Assembly (NCBI GenBank): GCA_022496185.1
Contig: WTXG01000006.1
Location: 1-64,000, forward strand
Direction: 5' to 3'
Source: Multifurca ochricompacta
Taxonomy: Eukaryota > Basidiomycota > Agaricomycetes > Russulales > Russulaceae
DNA length: 64,000 bases
The translations under genes and the position numbers were made by a program. Below are positions 34,314 to 46,741 of the stretch, one piece after another. The notes under the pieces are model-generated. The model was not told the DNA's origin. It did no database searches and was given only the letters and a program-made list of their open reading frames with translations. Each line of letters opens with the position of its first letter. Position 1 is the stretch's first letter.

Positions 34314-37300
34314 TTACCGATCAAAGTACAGACACATGCGGTCGTGTGTCAGGTCATCGTACATCGAATCGTCGTGTGTGACGAGACAAGAGTCAAGCAT
34401 CATGTCTCTCACCGTAACGATCTGGCCCTTATACCGCCCATCCAGTGCCACTACCCTATTACGGACCAGTGTTGGTGGGACCGGCACAAGATATATGATT
34501 GGTATCGTGAGCGACTCCCGGTCGTCAATCAGCAGCGTCGCCGTTCGTGGAACATGATCCGATCCTGTATCGAGCACACCCTGCAATTTACCTTCTTTGC
34601 CTTCATGCTTGCCGTAGTCCCATTCAGGGAAACCGGCACTGTCTCCCCGTGTGCCACGGATTTTGACCATCATTCCAATCTTGTTAGAGGCATAGGCCGG
34701 ATCAACTAGCCAGTTCTTATCCAATCTGAAATATGAAGCGTGAATTCGTGCGCTCAAAAGAACAGTGACTAAGGCTCACTGAATGCTGTCTTCCCCGTCC
34801 GTTCATGTGGTGGATATGCGGCTGGAGTCTCCGCGGCATATCAGCACGATTGGTAAACATACCCGCTGGTGTCTGCGCGTTGTACACCGTGGAGCCATAG
34901 CCCGGTCCCCCTGGCGTGGGCGCAGACGCCGGCGTTGGAGCCCCGAATGCGGGAGTCGCCGCACTCTGTTAGCATCCAAATAAGCTTTGACCTTGCACCC
35001 GGCATCGGTTTTTAGGACTTACCCAATTCGACTCACCCCATCCTCCGGATGCTGGTGGTCCTGGGCTCGCCCAGCCATTATTACTGGGTGCGGACGAACT
35101 ATCGTTCCAGGACGATGAGGTTGGTTTTGGCGTTGCCCCTCCCCAACCAGGGGTTGCGCCGCCCCATCCTGCCCCAGCGGCACCTTTACTTGGAGCAGTG
35201 TACGGATTCGGTGTTCGAGCAGACGAGCCCCAACCAGGCGTTCTTCCGCCGTCTTGCGCGTAAGGGTTCGGCGTTTGGGAACTAGTATGAAATGGTGTTT
35301 TTCCCCCTTCCGCGTACGAATTAGGAGTCTTCGAGGATCCCCATGCCGGTGTCTTCCCACCGCCGACAACGTAAGGGTTGGGAGTGCGGCCACCACCCCA
35401 ACCTGCACCGCCAGACGGCGCATAGGGATTGGGCGTCCGGCCACCACTGCTACCAAACCCTCCGTCGCTGAAGCCCCCGCGGGGAGGGCCCATGCTGTCG
35501 CGACCACCCTCGAGTGGCTCGAGCTTGCCGTCCTTGCTAAATAACAGTGAGCACACAATTTTTCAGTACAGAAACGACAGACCTACTTTCTGCGGTACAA
35601 CCTTTCTTTCTCAATTGTAATGACCTTATTGTTGGTATTGAGTTCTACGCGAGCAATGGGACCATTCGTGTCTTTAATGGTCCCGATGTATCCTTTTTGA
35701 GGTCCTTTGATAACAGTGACGAGGACACCAATGAGCCGGTCTCGTGGACCACGCCCCATGCCTGATCCAACCATGCCACCTGTCACGGCACCACCGCTCA
35801 AAGCAGGGTTCATTTTTGAGAGATCCGTGCCAGGGCGAATGATGTTTCCCTTTGGAGCAAGGGAAACGAGCGACCTGGCTCGAGTCACAAAGACACCACC
35901 GTTCTCCAAAATCTCACGATTGTGCAAAAACGCAAAGAAGGATTGGTGGACGTGAAGGATGCGGCCCTTTCGACCCTGTCAAAAGACGAACGTTGAGAAG
36001 CAAACAAAGTGAGAATACTATAAGAGTCCCACCTCGCCATCGTTTTCCTTCATGTTGTCGCCAACTCGGAGTTCATATCCTTCTGCGTCTGTTGCGATGG
36101 CGCGGTTGGAATCACGACGCATAGATATTTGGTGTGGTTGTACCAAACGCACTTGCCCATTCTGGTCCAACACGCGAAATGAATCACGTTCTGTTTTGAA
36201 GATGACACCAACAGTTTGGTTACTTGATGTGTAGTGAGAATCTTGCAAAACATTAAATAACATGGGGTACGCACTCCAGCTGGACCAAATCATGGAGTTC
36301 GTAGTTGCCTACGATGTTCGTTCCTGAGCCAACTTCCGCGGCCTCACGAAGGTCTTTAGAAAACACGGAAACCTGCTGGACGTCGAGAATTTTGCGATAC
36401 ACAGGAGCAGAAAAAGACTAACCTCTAGCATAGACATGTCGGACAAGAAGGTTACGATGTTACCCGAGACCGAGACAACGAGGCCCGACTCGTCGGCATT
36501 CTTCCCAGACATCACTTTGACATGGTCTCCGGGCTTGAACCGTTTCCTGACACTGCGCGCCGGCACCTGTACCTTTTGTCCTTCAAGATCAAACGCCCCG
36601 ACGGGATTCACCGTGACTATGTCCAAGGCGATGGACTCGACGACACCGTGGACCCCTGCTTGTTCTCCTTCAAATACCTCAACATGGTCGCCGGGCTGCA
36701 GAACCGCGATTGCCGCCTTCCGAGATGCCTCAGCGATAAGAGAGAGGTCCACGGCGTTCTCCATACCCTCGCCTTCCTGGTTACCCCGTGCGAAACGTGT
36801 GATCTCATCCAGCGTCGGGTTGACGTTTTCCGTTACTATCCCACTGAGCTTGAAGTCTTTTTCAATGAATCCGTCCTTATATGTGTCATTTTGGAAGATG
36901 TAGGCTTGATTCCGCTTCGAGACCATCTTGCGGCCATAGACTTTAACTACTTCCTCATAGTTGAAGAACCGTTGCGGTGGGCGGACACCGGTAGAGACCG
37001 CTTGACCAGTTTTCTTCCGCTTTTTGCCATCAATTACGACATCGTCTTTGGGATTGAGATCAATGCGCGGGATAAATTTGAGCCCAACCTCCTCCCCATT
37101 CTCAGTGATATCAACTACTTGAGCAAGGTCCCCTTGATATTTGCCTCGCTTGATGCGAACCCAGTTCCCTGGGTTGACAGTCGTTTCCTGTTTTTTGATC
37201 AAGAGCAAGCTAGCCATCTCGTCGATAGGTACCAAAGTGACACCGCGACTGGGATAGATTCCGACGAGCCCGTTGCATGCTTCACTGACCTGCTTCTGAC

Positions 37301-38209
37301 TACGAGCCTCAACATAGATGATGCCAGGAAGAGAATCTCGTTCGAAAGCAGAAAGAATCTGTAAAGGGCGGTTGGAGAACTCAAGGTCAAGCGATTTGCG
37401 CATGAGACTAAAGACGAGGTCTCGTTCACGACCAGGCTACATAGGATACCGTCAACACTTAGGCACTTTGTTTCAGGACACGAAAATACCTGCCTTGCAC
37501 CGCACTTGCCAGAGGTTGGCATCTTGGACGGAAGGCATTAAAAGACGTTGAGGAACCTCATTCATGTCCCCAGTGTAGCGAACTGCCGACCGCTTGTAAC
37601 GTTGACTGACATCCTCCGCAATCCGTGCCAAGTCTTGGTCGTTGAGCTCTCTGTCGCGTCTATCCAAACGAGCATGATGAACAGTTCTCCTGACGCCTTC
37701 TTCATCGTCACCCTCCCCTTCTGGCTCGGCGATGAACTCGTCTGTGGTCAGGTTTGAGTCAGGAGAGACATGTAAAATTAAGGATAGTTGAACACACCAC
37801 CGCCATATTCCTCATCTTCTTCTTCCTCGTCCTCGTCTTCATTGACTTCAGCTTCTACATCGAGGAAGCGATTGACAGCTGCGCGTTTGTGACGGCGCTG
37901 ATGACGAACTTAATACTGCGAAGGAAAGATATTCTTGTAAGACAAACAGCGTACCTTTTGCCGTTTGCTGCCACGACCCACGCCCTCAACATCTTCGTCA
38001 TCCTCATCGTCGTCGTCTTCATCTTCATCTTCATCGTCGTCTTCATCGTCTTCATCTTCATCTTCCTCGTCTTCCCTTCTTGGCCGTTGCTTGCTGTACT
38101 TGCGGCCACGGTCATGATGAGTACCTCCCTGCTCCTCTCGCTCTTCTTCGTCTTCAGTAGTGGGTGCAAACCCTGTACCCTCGTAACGTTCTTCCTCTAT
38201 GTCGGACAT
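34314..38209 (-). CDS. SPT5: Transcription elongation factor Spt5
   Basis: Large subunit of DSIF, which clamps RNA polymerase II and I during elongation. It starts MSDIEEERYEGTGFAPTTED at 38209, then an extremely acidic Asp/Glu tract. The NGN domain is LQILSAFERDSLPGIIYVEA to SRGVTLVPIDEMASLL. KOW domains: NPGNWVRIKRGKYQGDLAQV, LQPGDHVEVFEGEQAGVHGV, FKPGDHVKVMSGKNADESGL, a fourth near 36100, and GVLVTVIKGPQKGYIGTIKD. The C-terminal repeat region has at least seven TPNPYA/RTPGWG-type units (35020-35480), the targets of CTD-like kinases. A final KOW reads RVVALDGRYKGQIVTVRDMM, stop 34314. At least seven introns; no frame break seen. An alternative Met lies eight codons upstream at 38233. Confidence 0.95.
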
Positions 38210-38303
38210 TATGAGATAGGACAAGGCTGACAATGAATATCCTCAATTAAGCTGCTAGAGTTGGTTGTTCAGAGATGTCAGTTCGGCGGATGGATGGGAA
38301 TGA

Positions 38304-38319
38304 TAGATCACGTGATCTA
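38304..38319. promoter_or_regulatory. 16-bp perfect palindrome with E-box core
   Basis: tagatcacgtgatcta reads the same on both strands and contains CACGTG. It sits in the 169-bp gap between the SPT5 start (38209) and the F-box gene start (38379), so it could serve both promoters as a bHLH dimer site. Binding is inferred. Confidence 0.5.
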
Positions 38320-38378
38320 CTACCCACACCGACCCTCTCCCAGTAGCCCTGCGCACCTTCTCCTTCTCTCTACACCAA

Positions 38379-40082
38379 ATGGCACGGTTTGAAGATCTCC
38401 CAGTCGAACTTTTACCTCTCATCGTATCCAACTTTCTCAGGCCAGCTCATCTTGCCTCTCTTTGTCTAGTCGATCACGCCTTATATGTCTATGCTGTACC
38501 ACAACTCTACCACCGAATCTGTATTTATGCTTGGCAACAATCGTCAAAATCTAGGGTCTGCTAGCGCTCTTGATTCTTAAAGATAATTGAACCTAAATTG
38601 TCTTGTTAGGTGATGCAACTATTCAGGACCCTTTCAGAATGTCCGAACCTCGCCCGTCTCGTCCACCAACTAGGTTGGCCTCTTCCATCGCAAATTCTAC
38701 ATACCCACTTGAAGCACTCAAAGAGATTAGGGATTTTCCGAAAGCTCATATTTCCGCTCAGTCCTATGGGCAGCTTATGGACTGGTGCATTAGAGGACTC
38801 GAAAATTGTGTCCGGCTCAAATCCTGCACATGGACAAGCGATGGCTCCTTAACATCCGAGATTCTCAAGAGCCTCAGGGAATGCCCCGAATTAACCGACA
38901 TAGCTATCAACGGGGGGGATTCATGGCAATATGAGCCCAAAGATCTCATCCAGTTACTTCATCTGCGCACGATCTCTTTGGTAATGCCCAGTATGTCTGT
39001 ACTCGAGATACTCCCACGCTGGCTCCAAATAACTGGACAATCATTGACAAGCCTGACCTTGATATGCAAGGCACGCCTCATCTTATGCATGTCTTTGGAT
39101 GTCTCATTTACGATTGGTTAGGCCAGCATACACGTTACTGACGCCTTGCTGGACTCAATTTCACAACACCTTCCCCAGCTAGAGCGCCTATATCTAGCTG
39201 GATGCCCTAGAGTGACGAATAATGGCGTCTGGTCGATGATAAGAAGCAGGGTAAGGAACTTGAAGGGACTAAGTCTCGAGAGCTTATCCCCTGTTTTTGT
39301 AGGTCTTGTAGTGTCATCCTTGTCCGAGTTACCGAGACTGATCAGACCCCTTTTTGAGCAGAATATGTCAGCGCTGAGCGAGGCTTGTGCGCGAGCTGGC
39401 GGTTTAACGTCACTCTATTCCTTCACATTAACTATTCCCCCCGATCACCCAAGCGATGCATGGATGGATGACACTGCGTCGCTCCTCAGAGACTCTCCCC
39501 TCCAGGTCTTTCAGATATATGCTTCTGGTTCCGGTTCGCAGGGAATGCTTGCGGACGAATTTTGCATGCGAATCGTCGATTATCACCATGACCACCTTGT
39601 TAGATTTTCTTTTCATCGATTGCGACTGAGCCTCGATGCCATCGACCATGTGTGTCTCCATTGCACGAGGTTAGAGCAACTTTTCATGCTCATAGATCAC
39701 GCAGAGATGGTCCGTTTTCTCCTCTCTTCCAGACGTGCGCCTACATACAGATTTTAGGAACTACTCATACCGATACTTGCCGGAGCGAAGCACCTAAGTA
39801 CAGTGCATGTCAATCTCGTGGAGCGACCGACGTTGTGCAGCCCTTACAAGCACGCATTGGACATTGCTCACAAATGTAGTCCGAGCATTTCTCAAGTTGG
39901 CATTGATACAAAGGTCTGGAAGGTAGTGCCACCCTTTATTACAGCGGTCATCTTGTTGTTAAGTGGGAATTTAGGTGGATAGGCGCGTATCTGTTGCAGA
40001 GGGTATCACACGAGTAGACCGCTTTCTCACTATGGTCGAAAGCCCCGACATCCCAGAGCAGTTCCTCGTTGTTCGCACATAG
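38379..40082 (+). CDS. F-box protein with leucine-rich repeats
   Basis: Probable substrate receptor of an SCF ubiquitin ligase. The F-box is at the very start: FEDLPVELLPLIVSNFLRPA with HLASLCLVDHALYVYAVPQL. Then LFRTLSECPNLARLVHQLEI joins RDFPKAHISAQSYGQLMDWC across an intron, followed by Leu-rich repeats such as VTDALLDSISQHLPQLERLY and LAGCPRVTNNGVWSMI. Later exons include LSTVHVNLVERPTLCSPYKH and, after the intron 39921-39972, RRVSVAEGITRVDRFLTMVE; it ends EQFLVVRT, stop at 40080. Splice junctions restore a continuous frame. It shares a short divergent promoter with SPT5. The F-box is clear; the target is unknown. Confidence 0.8.
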
Positions 40083-40272
40083 CAAAAATCATTGTAATGA
40101 TCAGTACAGTACTGTGTTGGGTGAGGGTGAATTTAATCGCAAACGCAATTTGGCCTTCCGTTTCCCGTCTTTCACGTGGCATGCCGTTGTTCCGTTCCGC
40201 CTTCGGATAACTTCCGTCGTGCGCTCTGCTGTTTAAGCGAGCGAAACATAACAACAGCAACAGCGAACCATC

Positions 40273-40544
40273 ATGGGCACGCAAAAGCTTTCACCTCAGG
40301 GCCAACGCCTACGTACCATCATTTTGGCTGTGCCGATCATGGCCGCAACGTCTGGTTTGCAGTGCTCACTGTCGCTTTTCGTGCAAGCTGCTCACGCACC
40401 ACACCCGTGCTAGTGGTCCTGTACAGACGGCTCGTGCTAGGAGAACCTCAGCGCAAACTCCCTCACCCCGGAGAGTACAACAGGGACCAGAAAATTGTCG
40501 AATTTAGCCCCGAACAGTCAAACAACCTTGGAGAGCGGCAATAG
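40273..40544 (+). CDS. Small single-pass membrane protein
   Basis: Two exons give a 70-residue protein: MGTQKLSPQGQRLRTIILAV and PIMAATS, then VVLYRRLVLGEPQRKLPHPG after an intron of about 60 nt (gtttgc...gctag, ending 40410). One hydrophobic segment near residues 14-32 is flanked by basic residues, typical of small inner-mitochondrial-membrane proteins. Exon phase and protein continuity support the splicing. I do not recognise the family, but the layout resembles small respiratory-chain or carrier accessory proteins. It lies between the F-box gene and MIC10. Location in mitochondria is inference. Confidence 0.6.
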
Positions 40545-40649
40545 TATAAGCTTAGAGACGCCACCTCAAAAGCCGTACGTTATGTACAAGTCTATATTTT
40601 TGAAGTCACGATGGCATACTTCTATTAACTGCCTAGTGGCTAAAAAGGA

Positions 40650-41207
40650 CTATTTCGACTCTGGGGGCGGCTGCTGGAGCACGCGCACGCCGGCGATGCG
40701 CGCGGGGTTGAATGACCTGTCGCAGTCTGCATATGCGGCACCTGCACCAAAACCTGTCGAAAGAGCAATTGGCCAGACGCGTCCTGAAAAGGTTCAAATT
40801 TTTTTGTGTTGAGTGTTGAGGCAGATAGAAGTGGGTATGTGGTGTGACATACGGCGGAAGAGGATGACGGATGTAACGACTCCAACGCTGAAGCCGATAC
40901 CACTGTTCACGGAAAGGGGAGAAGGGGAAAATATTATTCATGGGTCGCGGAAAGCTAAGAGATTGATGCATTCGACGTACGATTTTACTAGTAAATCCGC
41001 CACTGCCCAGCGTGCGCATGGTGAGCTCGAAAAAATAATTTGGGGAGGGGAGGTAGGATGAAAGAGAACATACGACAGCGGTCATACTTTGCACAGGCCG
41101 GGTCAAACAATTAATTTTAATGCGTGTAGAATGGCCATGCGCACCTTTTGAGCAACGATAGCCTCGCTGGAAGCTGTTTTTGAGGATGTGGATGAAGATG
41201 AGGCCAT
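40650..41207 (-). CDS. MIC10: MICOS complex subunit Mic10
   Basis: Forms the membrane-bending core of the MICOS complex at cristae junctions of the inner mitochondrial membrane. Five exons: 41145-41207, 41074-41086 (13 nt), 40981-41002 (22 nt), 40853-40902 and 40650-40783. They give exactly 93 codons plus stop. Spliced protein: MASSSSTSSKTASSEAIVAQ, then KYDRCLADLLVKSGIGFSVG, VVTSVILFRRRVWPIALSTG and FGAGAAYADCDRSFNPARIA. The two membrane segments carry the glycine-rich motifs (GIGFSVG and GFGAGAAY) needed for Mic10 oligomers, and the cytosol/matrix ends fit the family. Every intron is GT...AG and every junction preserves family sequence. No long open frame covers it, so it is easily missed. 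Confidence is high from motif content. Confidence 0.9.
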
Positions 41208-42589
41208 GGTGTGTCTGAAGTAAAGATGGCGCGGCGGTCTGGACGTGACCGGCGTCAATAGATGCTGGGCGCTTTTGACAACTACCGACTACTACTGCCT
41301 CCTAGTAAACAATTCATTAGGATCAGAATCTGTGTATCTATCACCAGGCCCATACAAGTTCTCAGCCATCTGGGTGCGTGCCTGTTGGCACGTATTGATC
41401 GCGGTCACCAACTCATAAGAAACTATGCCGCGTGTTTTCAGTGGTGTTGGTATTATCCGCTCACGGCGTGCCATTACTATGTCCTGGAAATTCACAAATG
41501 CAATCGAATATCCGACAACTTGTAAGCAACCCTGCGTACATTCCTTCTGAATTCCGACTGGTTGCTTGCTACGGTGGAGTGACTATACCAATTTATAATT
41601 AGCAACTATACTCGTTATGAGTCATTTGGATCCTCAGTCCTCCTATATATTTCATAAGACGACGCCCAAAGGCCAAGTCAGCGGTGCGTCACAGCCGATT
41701 TAGGCTTTTGCGTGGGTGGTGGGTGGTTTTGGTTCCACCTTCCACCACCTGCACCACCACCAGATGCAGGCTAGCCTCGGTACAATCCGGTGGCGCGCAA
41801 ACGTGGGGTTATAACGACAATTGATTTGGCAAATATCGGAGGGTCTGATGGTTGTTGTCCTGGCTTGAAGAGGGATGTGATGTATATAGATCAGCTGAGT
41901 ATCACCGTTGGATGAAGCGTTCGTTACAAGCGAGCTACCGATACAATGGTGTATCGCACGGCTGTGGTATGCAAATTCTTGAATTAGCTTAGCATATCTC
42001 CTTTCTTTCAAATAAAAAAAAAAGAGAAGGACGATGCTGAATGATATGGTCCGCGAGCAAACAGGGTTTCTCCTGCTCCTGCACACACACCCTGCCTACC
42101 TCATGGATGGCTGGTGACCAGTGAGTGTCCCAGTTGACGCTCTTTGTAAATTATCTCCATTAAGCCACGCTGTAAAAGTCCAGTCCAAGTGATAGGGTTT
42201 GTGAGGCGTGAACGCCTGACGCCCCGGCACCATGTCCCTGCCGGGCTGTGTGTGAGTGAATTCATCAACGAGAATGGTGCCAATCACCACTGCGTTGTGA
42301 GACGTCCCCTGATGACCACTTCACTAGCGGGCTTCACGCGGCCACGACCTAAGTTATTATGATCAGACGTCTGCTGCGCTCTTTGCGGACGTAAGAACCC
42401 GAACCTGAGATAAGTTGACTCGACTTCATAGAGAGGGAGAGGATAGATAGATTTAAACTCTATCACACCCACCTCCCTTCCTCACCTCCTCACCTCCCCC
42501 TCACCTCCCCTTCCCCGCCTTTCCGCATCCACATTCACCTCCTAATCTCCCAGCCCGGGTCGTGACGGTTTCTTTCTTTCTTTCTTTTA
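41208..42589. other. Intergenic, no gene recognised; C/T-rich leader of PLC1 at the right end
   Basis: About 1.38 kb between the divergent MIC10 and PLC1 genes. A frame at 42096-42290 on the minus strand reads like protein but has no partner exons or motif. From 42470 to 42590 the plus strand is strongly pyrimidine-rich (cctcccttcctcacctcctcacc, then tttctttctttctttt), a usual fungal core promoter/leader feature. Confidence 0.4.
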
Positions 42590-45500
42590 ATGTGTTCTCG
42601 TATGGCTCGCTCTAAGGAAGCTAACGAGCAACACTCCCCTCCCGTCTCTCCTCTGAAACGTGCAATGAATATCCTTACGAGTCGTGGAGAACTATCACCT
42701 GAGCTACGGAGCATCTTACTTGAGGGGAGCGCGGTTGATACGACGGAAGAAGGATATGGATACGGATACGGATATGAGTCGTCAATGGCATCACCTCGTC
42801 AAAGGGCGGGTAGTGGGTCTACTCAAAGTCCAAGTCCAAGTCCAAGTCCAAGTCTTGTTGGCTTCACTCGTTCTGTCGTCTCACTCGCTCGATCAAAAAG
42901 CTCAGGTTGGCGTGTCCCTAAAAGGCAATCAAGAAGAAATGGACATTCTCTTAGTCTTTCAATTTCAGAGTTCGACAACGACAACGACAACGACAAAGAC
43001 AACAACAACCATCTTCGACCTACTCTCCTCTTCTTACCACCTGGCTCTCCTTCTAGACTTCCTTCCTTCTCTCCAAAGAGACCGTCTGAACCGTTACCTC
43101 CTCTTAACATGCCTCTTGCATCCTTATCTCCATTTTCCTCACCACACTCGACCCTCATCGCTGATGTTCCTCCTGCTCAAACTGCATCCACCGCGGATCT
43201 AACCGTTCCAGGTCTCCTTCAGATGGGTACCCCAATGATCAAGGTATCCGGTAGAAAACAAACAAACGTCGTCTTCAAGCTGGATCCCGATCAAGGCCAA
43301 ATCATCTGGGAATCGAAAAAACATAGAATCAGTGCGTTTTTCTTCTTTCTTCCTACTTCGACATGGCGATTTTGACCCACTTCATTCACACGATTTCTAG
43401 TTCCCATCGAGAACATTAAGGAGTTACGGACAGCGTCAGATGCTCGATATTATAGAGAATTATTCCAGATATCCCAGGAGTGCGAAAATCGATGGCTCAC
43501 TATCATCTACACCCTTGATGGTCGTTGGAAAATCTGGCATGTCATAGCTCCCTCAGTCGATGTATTCCAGATGTGGGATTCAACCCTTCGCAAGCTGTAT
43601 GCTCTCCGCCAGACTCTTATGCGCGGCCTTGGTAACGTCCATCTTCGTGAGGCCGTCTGGGCGAAGCAATACTGGAAGGCTGCCGATGAGCAGGCTGACC
43701 AGAAGTTGTACTTTGACGACGTTGAGAAACTTTGTAGGCGACTTAACGTCAACCCGTCACATGAAGATTTAGATCGTCGCTTTAAGGTACGCACCACTTT
43801 CGGGGGGTTTTTCTTTAAAAAAAAACTACTTTCCTCCTAGCTGACAGAAAATGCAGCAAGCAGACGTGCAGAAGCGTGGTTTCCTTGATTTCAACGATTT
43901 TAAGCGCTTCGTTAAGCTATTGAAGGCAAGACCGGAAGTAGAGCGCCTCTACAAGAAGCTTTGTTCCCTCGATAATGGAACCTTCTCCTACCGGGCATTT
44001 GAAGGCTTCATGCGCGTGCACCAGAAGGTGAGCAAGCTAACAGGTTAGCTCTTGATGATTATGTTCACCTTTCGTCCAGTCAAACGCAAATGCAGACGAA
44101 TTGCAGCGCCTCTTTCTCCGCTATGCCACATCTTCAGCCGATGACGACGCACCGAAGGCGATTCAACTCCCGACCGACGTATTCCTTAACGACCAACCTA
44201 CTGAGGCTTCTTCCCCACCGGACAAGGCAATCACCGAAGGTCTTGCCACTGCCGCTCTCTCACTCGAAGGCTTCACGGCATTCCTGCTGTCTACAGACAA
44301 CTCTTCCTTCACTGACCAGGATGGGTCAATTCATCATGACATGACACGGCCGCTTTCTGACTACTACATCTCCTCTTCTCATAACACATACCTTGTTGGG
44401 CACCAACTCGTCGGTGACAGTACCATCGAAGGTTACATACGGGCGCTGCTCCACAGTTGCCGCAGTGTTGAGCGCAAGTCTCAAATCATATGTGTTCTGG
44501 ACTCCTCTAAAATCTTACGGCAGTTGATATTTTTGACGGTGACAAGGAGCCAGTGGTCTACCATGGCAGAACACTTACCACAAAGGTGTCTTTACGCGAG
44601 GTCTGTGAAGCCATCGCCAAGTATGCCTTCGCTGTCTCGCCCTACCCAATCATCATCTCTGCGGAAGTTCACTGCAGCATTCCGCAGCAAGACATGATGG
44701 CATCCATCATGCGCGAAGTGTTTGGCGAGAGTCTGGTGACCGCGCCAGTCCATGGTTGCCCAAAGATCGAGGTACTCCCAAGCCCAGAAGATCTAAAGGG
44801 TCGTATTTTATTGAAGGTCCGTGTCTTTTCTCTTGCCCAGTGTTTCCCTCTTTGCTTAATTTTCCGTGCAGGCAAAGAATCTATATGTCTCGGAGAGCGA
44901 GGAGATGCAGCCGAATGTCGTTTCGGTTAATACTGAGTCTTCAACGACGTCCGCCGAGGCTTCTACAGACGGCGAAATGCTCTCTGGTTCGTTTCCGCTT
45001 CTTCCTTCCTAAAATGATCAGGCTCATGCTAGCTCTAGAGTTGAAACATGATCTGTTCAAAGTTAGGCGAGGCTTCTCAGAAGCCAAGCAGGAGATCACC
45101 AGGTCCCGAAACGTCCTCAGCCGACGCTCTCCGAATCCAGTTTCTAGTGCCAGCAAAATGAAGGTTCGGATGTCCAAGTCACTCGTTTCGATGCTTGTGT
45201 ACACAGTTGGCGTCAAATGTCGCGGAATCAACAAAAAGGAGCGCTATGCACCTGAGCACATGTTTTCTCTCTCTGAAAACACGGCCAACAAGATGTTCAA
45301 GCGTGATGGCATGCTTGATCTCATCAAGCACAATCGTACACATCTCGTGCGATTGTATCCAAAGGGCATGCGTGTCACGTCTACGAATTACGAGCCTCAT
45401 CGATATTGGAGCGCCGGAGTACAACTGGTCGCTCTCAACTGGCAAACCTGCGGTGAGTTAGGCCTTGGAGTTTGTCATAGTGATGCCCATGCACTCACGA

Positions 45501-46212
45501 TACGTTCAGATCTGGGCTTTTTGATCAATCACGCAATGTTCCAGCGTAATGGTCGATCAGGATACGTACTCAAGCCGCTCGCCCTGCGATCTCCGGATAA
45601 GAGCTTGCTCAACAAACGGACGCAACATTATTTGGACATCACTGTGCGTATCGATCACCTTCCATGGCTGTTGCGAGCATTACTTAGGCGCACGCCGTGC
45701 GTATGTTCTAGGTGATCTCAGCACAGCAGCTACCACTTCCGAAAGATGCCCACGGCCGCGAAATCATCGACAAATCTGCGCTAGACCCTTATGTCGAGGT
45801 CTCCGTGCATTTTCCCGATTGGAATTTCTACTCACAATCCCCTGTGAGCACATCGACGCTTCAAGTTTCGTACCGCACAAACGCGGTCAAGAATAACGGG
45901 TTTAACCCGGTGTGGGAGGAGGCACTCAGTTTGCCGTTTGAAGTCGTGGGCGATATGCGCGAGCTTGTTTTCGTGCGCTTTGCCGTACGTGAGGACGGTG
46001 ATGTCGAGAAAGAAGCGCTGGCCGTGCATTGCGTATCGCTTGCCTGCATTCGTGAAGGTACGATACGATGTCACACGCGTTAAACCTCTCTAATGGTGGG
46101 TTTGGGTTTCACGTTAGGGTTCCGCTACTTGCCTCTGTATGATGCGCAGGTGTCTCAATACCTCTTCTCGACGCTATTCGTGCAAATCAAAATCCGCGAT
46201 GGCACGAGCTAA
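42590..46212 (+). CDS. PLC1: Phosphoinositide-specific phospholipase C
   Basis: Cleaves PI(4,5)P2 to diacylglycerol and IP3 for calcium signalling. The start at 42590 (MCSRMARSKEANEQHSPPVS) is followed by a Ser/Pro-rich region. A PH-like part reads MGTPMIKVSGRKQTNVVFKL. An EF-hand region includes LYFDDVEKLCRRLNVNPSHE and QADVQKRGFLDFNDFKRFVK. The X box is LSDYYISSSHNTYLVGHQLV (catalytic His), ELDIFDGDKEPVVYHGRT and YPIIISAEVHCSIPQQ. The Y box is YAPEHMFSLSENTANKMFKR, VRLYPKGMRVTSTNYEPHRY, WSAGVQLVALNWQTC and GRSGYVLKPLALR. A C2 domain (VISAQQLPLPKDAHG, DPYVEVSVHF, NGFNPVWEEALSLPFEV) completes it; stop at 46210. One intron, 44474-44523, is of the GC-AG type. Full domain order matches fungal PLC. 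Confidence 0.95.
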
Positions 46213-46741
46213 TTGCTCCCTCCCTTATCCCTCCTTCACTCTTACCCCCCCCCCCCCCTGACACTTTTGGCATAGAGAAAGTCATTCATTCTATTTGTAC
46301 TATAGGCATGTCAACTCGATTCACGGCGTTTACCACAAAGCAAATCAATCAAATCAAGCGAGTGCTGTATATTTGTATTCTCTTTCTCTTGCATTACAGT
46401 CCATATCGACTCACCCCAAGTCCGTCCTTTTCTTTTATACATTATGCAAATTCAAATTACCATCCAAAGGGCTAGCATATCCTCACCCCACTCTCATTAC
46501 CATATGTCTTAAACGTTCAGCTACGATACTTATTTGGGTGTAGTGTGTATTGAATGGTGGAGAGGATTTGGAAAACATGTTTGAAATTGCGACGAGCGTA
46601 CAAGTATACTCCATATTTCAAAACTTCAAAACGTAAAAGAAAAGCAGCTTGTAAAACACGAAGAATGGGGTGGGGATAATGGCATAGAATGAAAGTGCAA
46701 GGGTTCAAATACAGACCAAACAAATTCCATGCAACTTCCGC
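46213..46741. other. Convergent intergenic region with 14-C homopolymer
   Basis: About 530 bp between the ends of PLC1 and the coiled-coil gene. It contains a run of 14 C (46245-46258) 33 bp after the PLC1 stop. Otherwise AT-rich; no gene was recognised. Confidence 0.4.

Noticed and set aside
36522..37364. 280-codon frame antisense to SPT5
   Set aside because: It mirrors the conserved NGN/KOW coding exon on the other strand; no domain features of its own.
37754..38230. Hydrophobic 158-codon frame that looks like a membrane protein
   Set aside because: It is the complement of the Asp/Glu tract of SPT5; GAA/GAC repeats read backwards give Phe/Leu/Val-rich peptides.
42096..42290. Protein-like frame between MIC10 and PLC1
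   Set aside because: No partner exon, no motif, no conserved residues recognised.
45195..45461. 88-codon frame inside PLC1
   Set aside because: It overlaps the conserved Y box in another frame.
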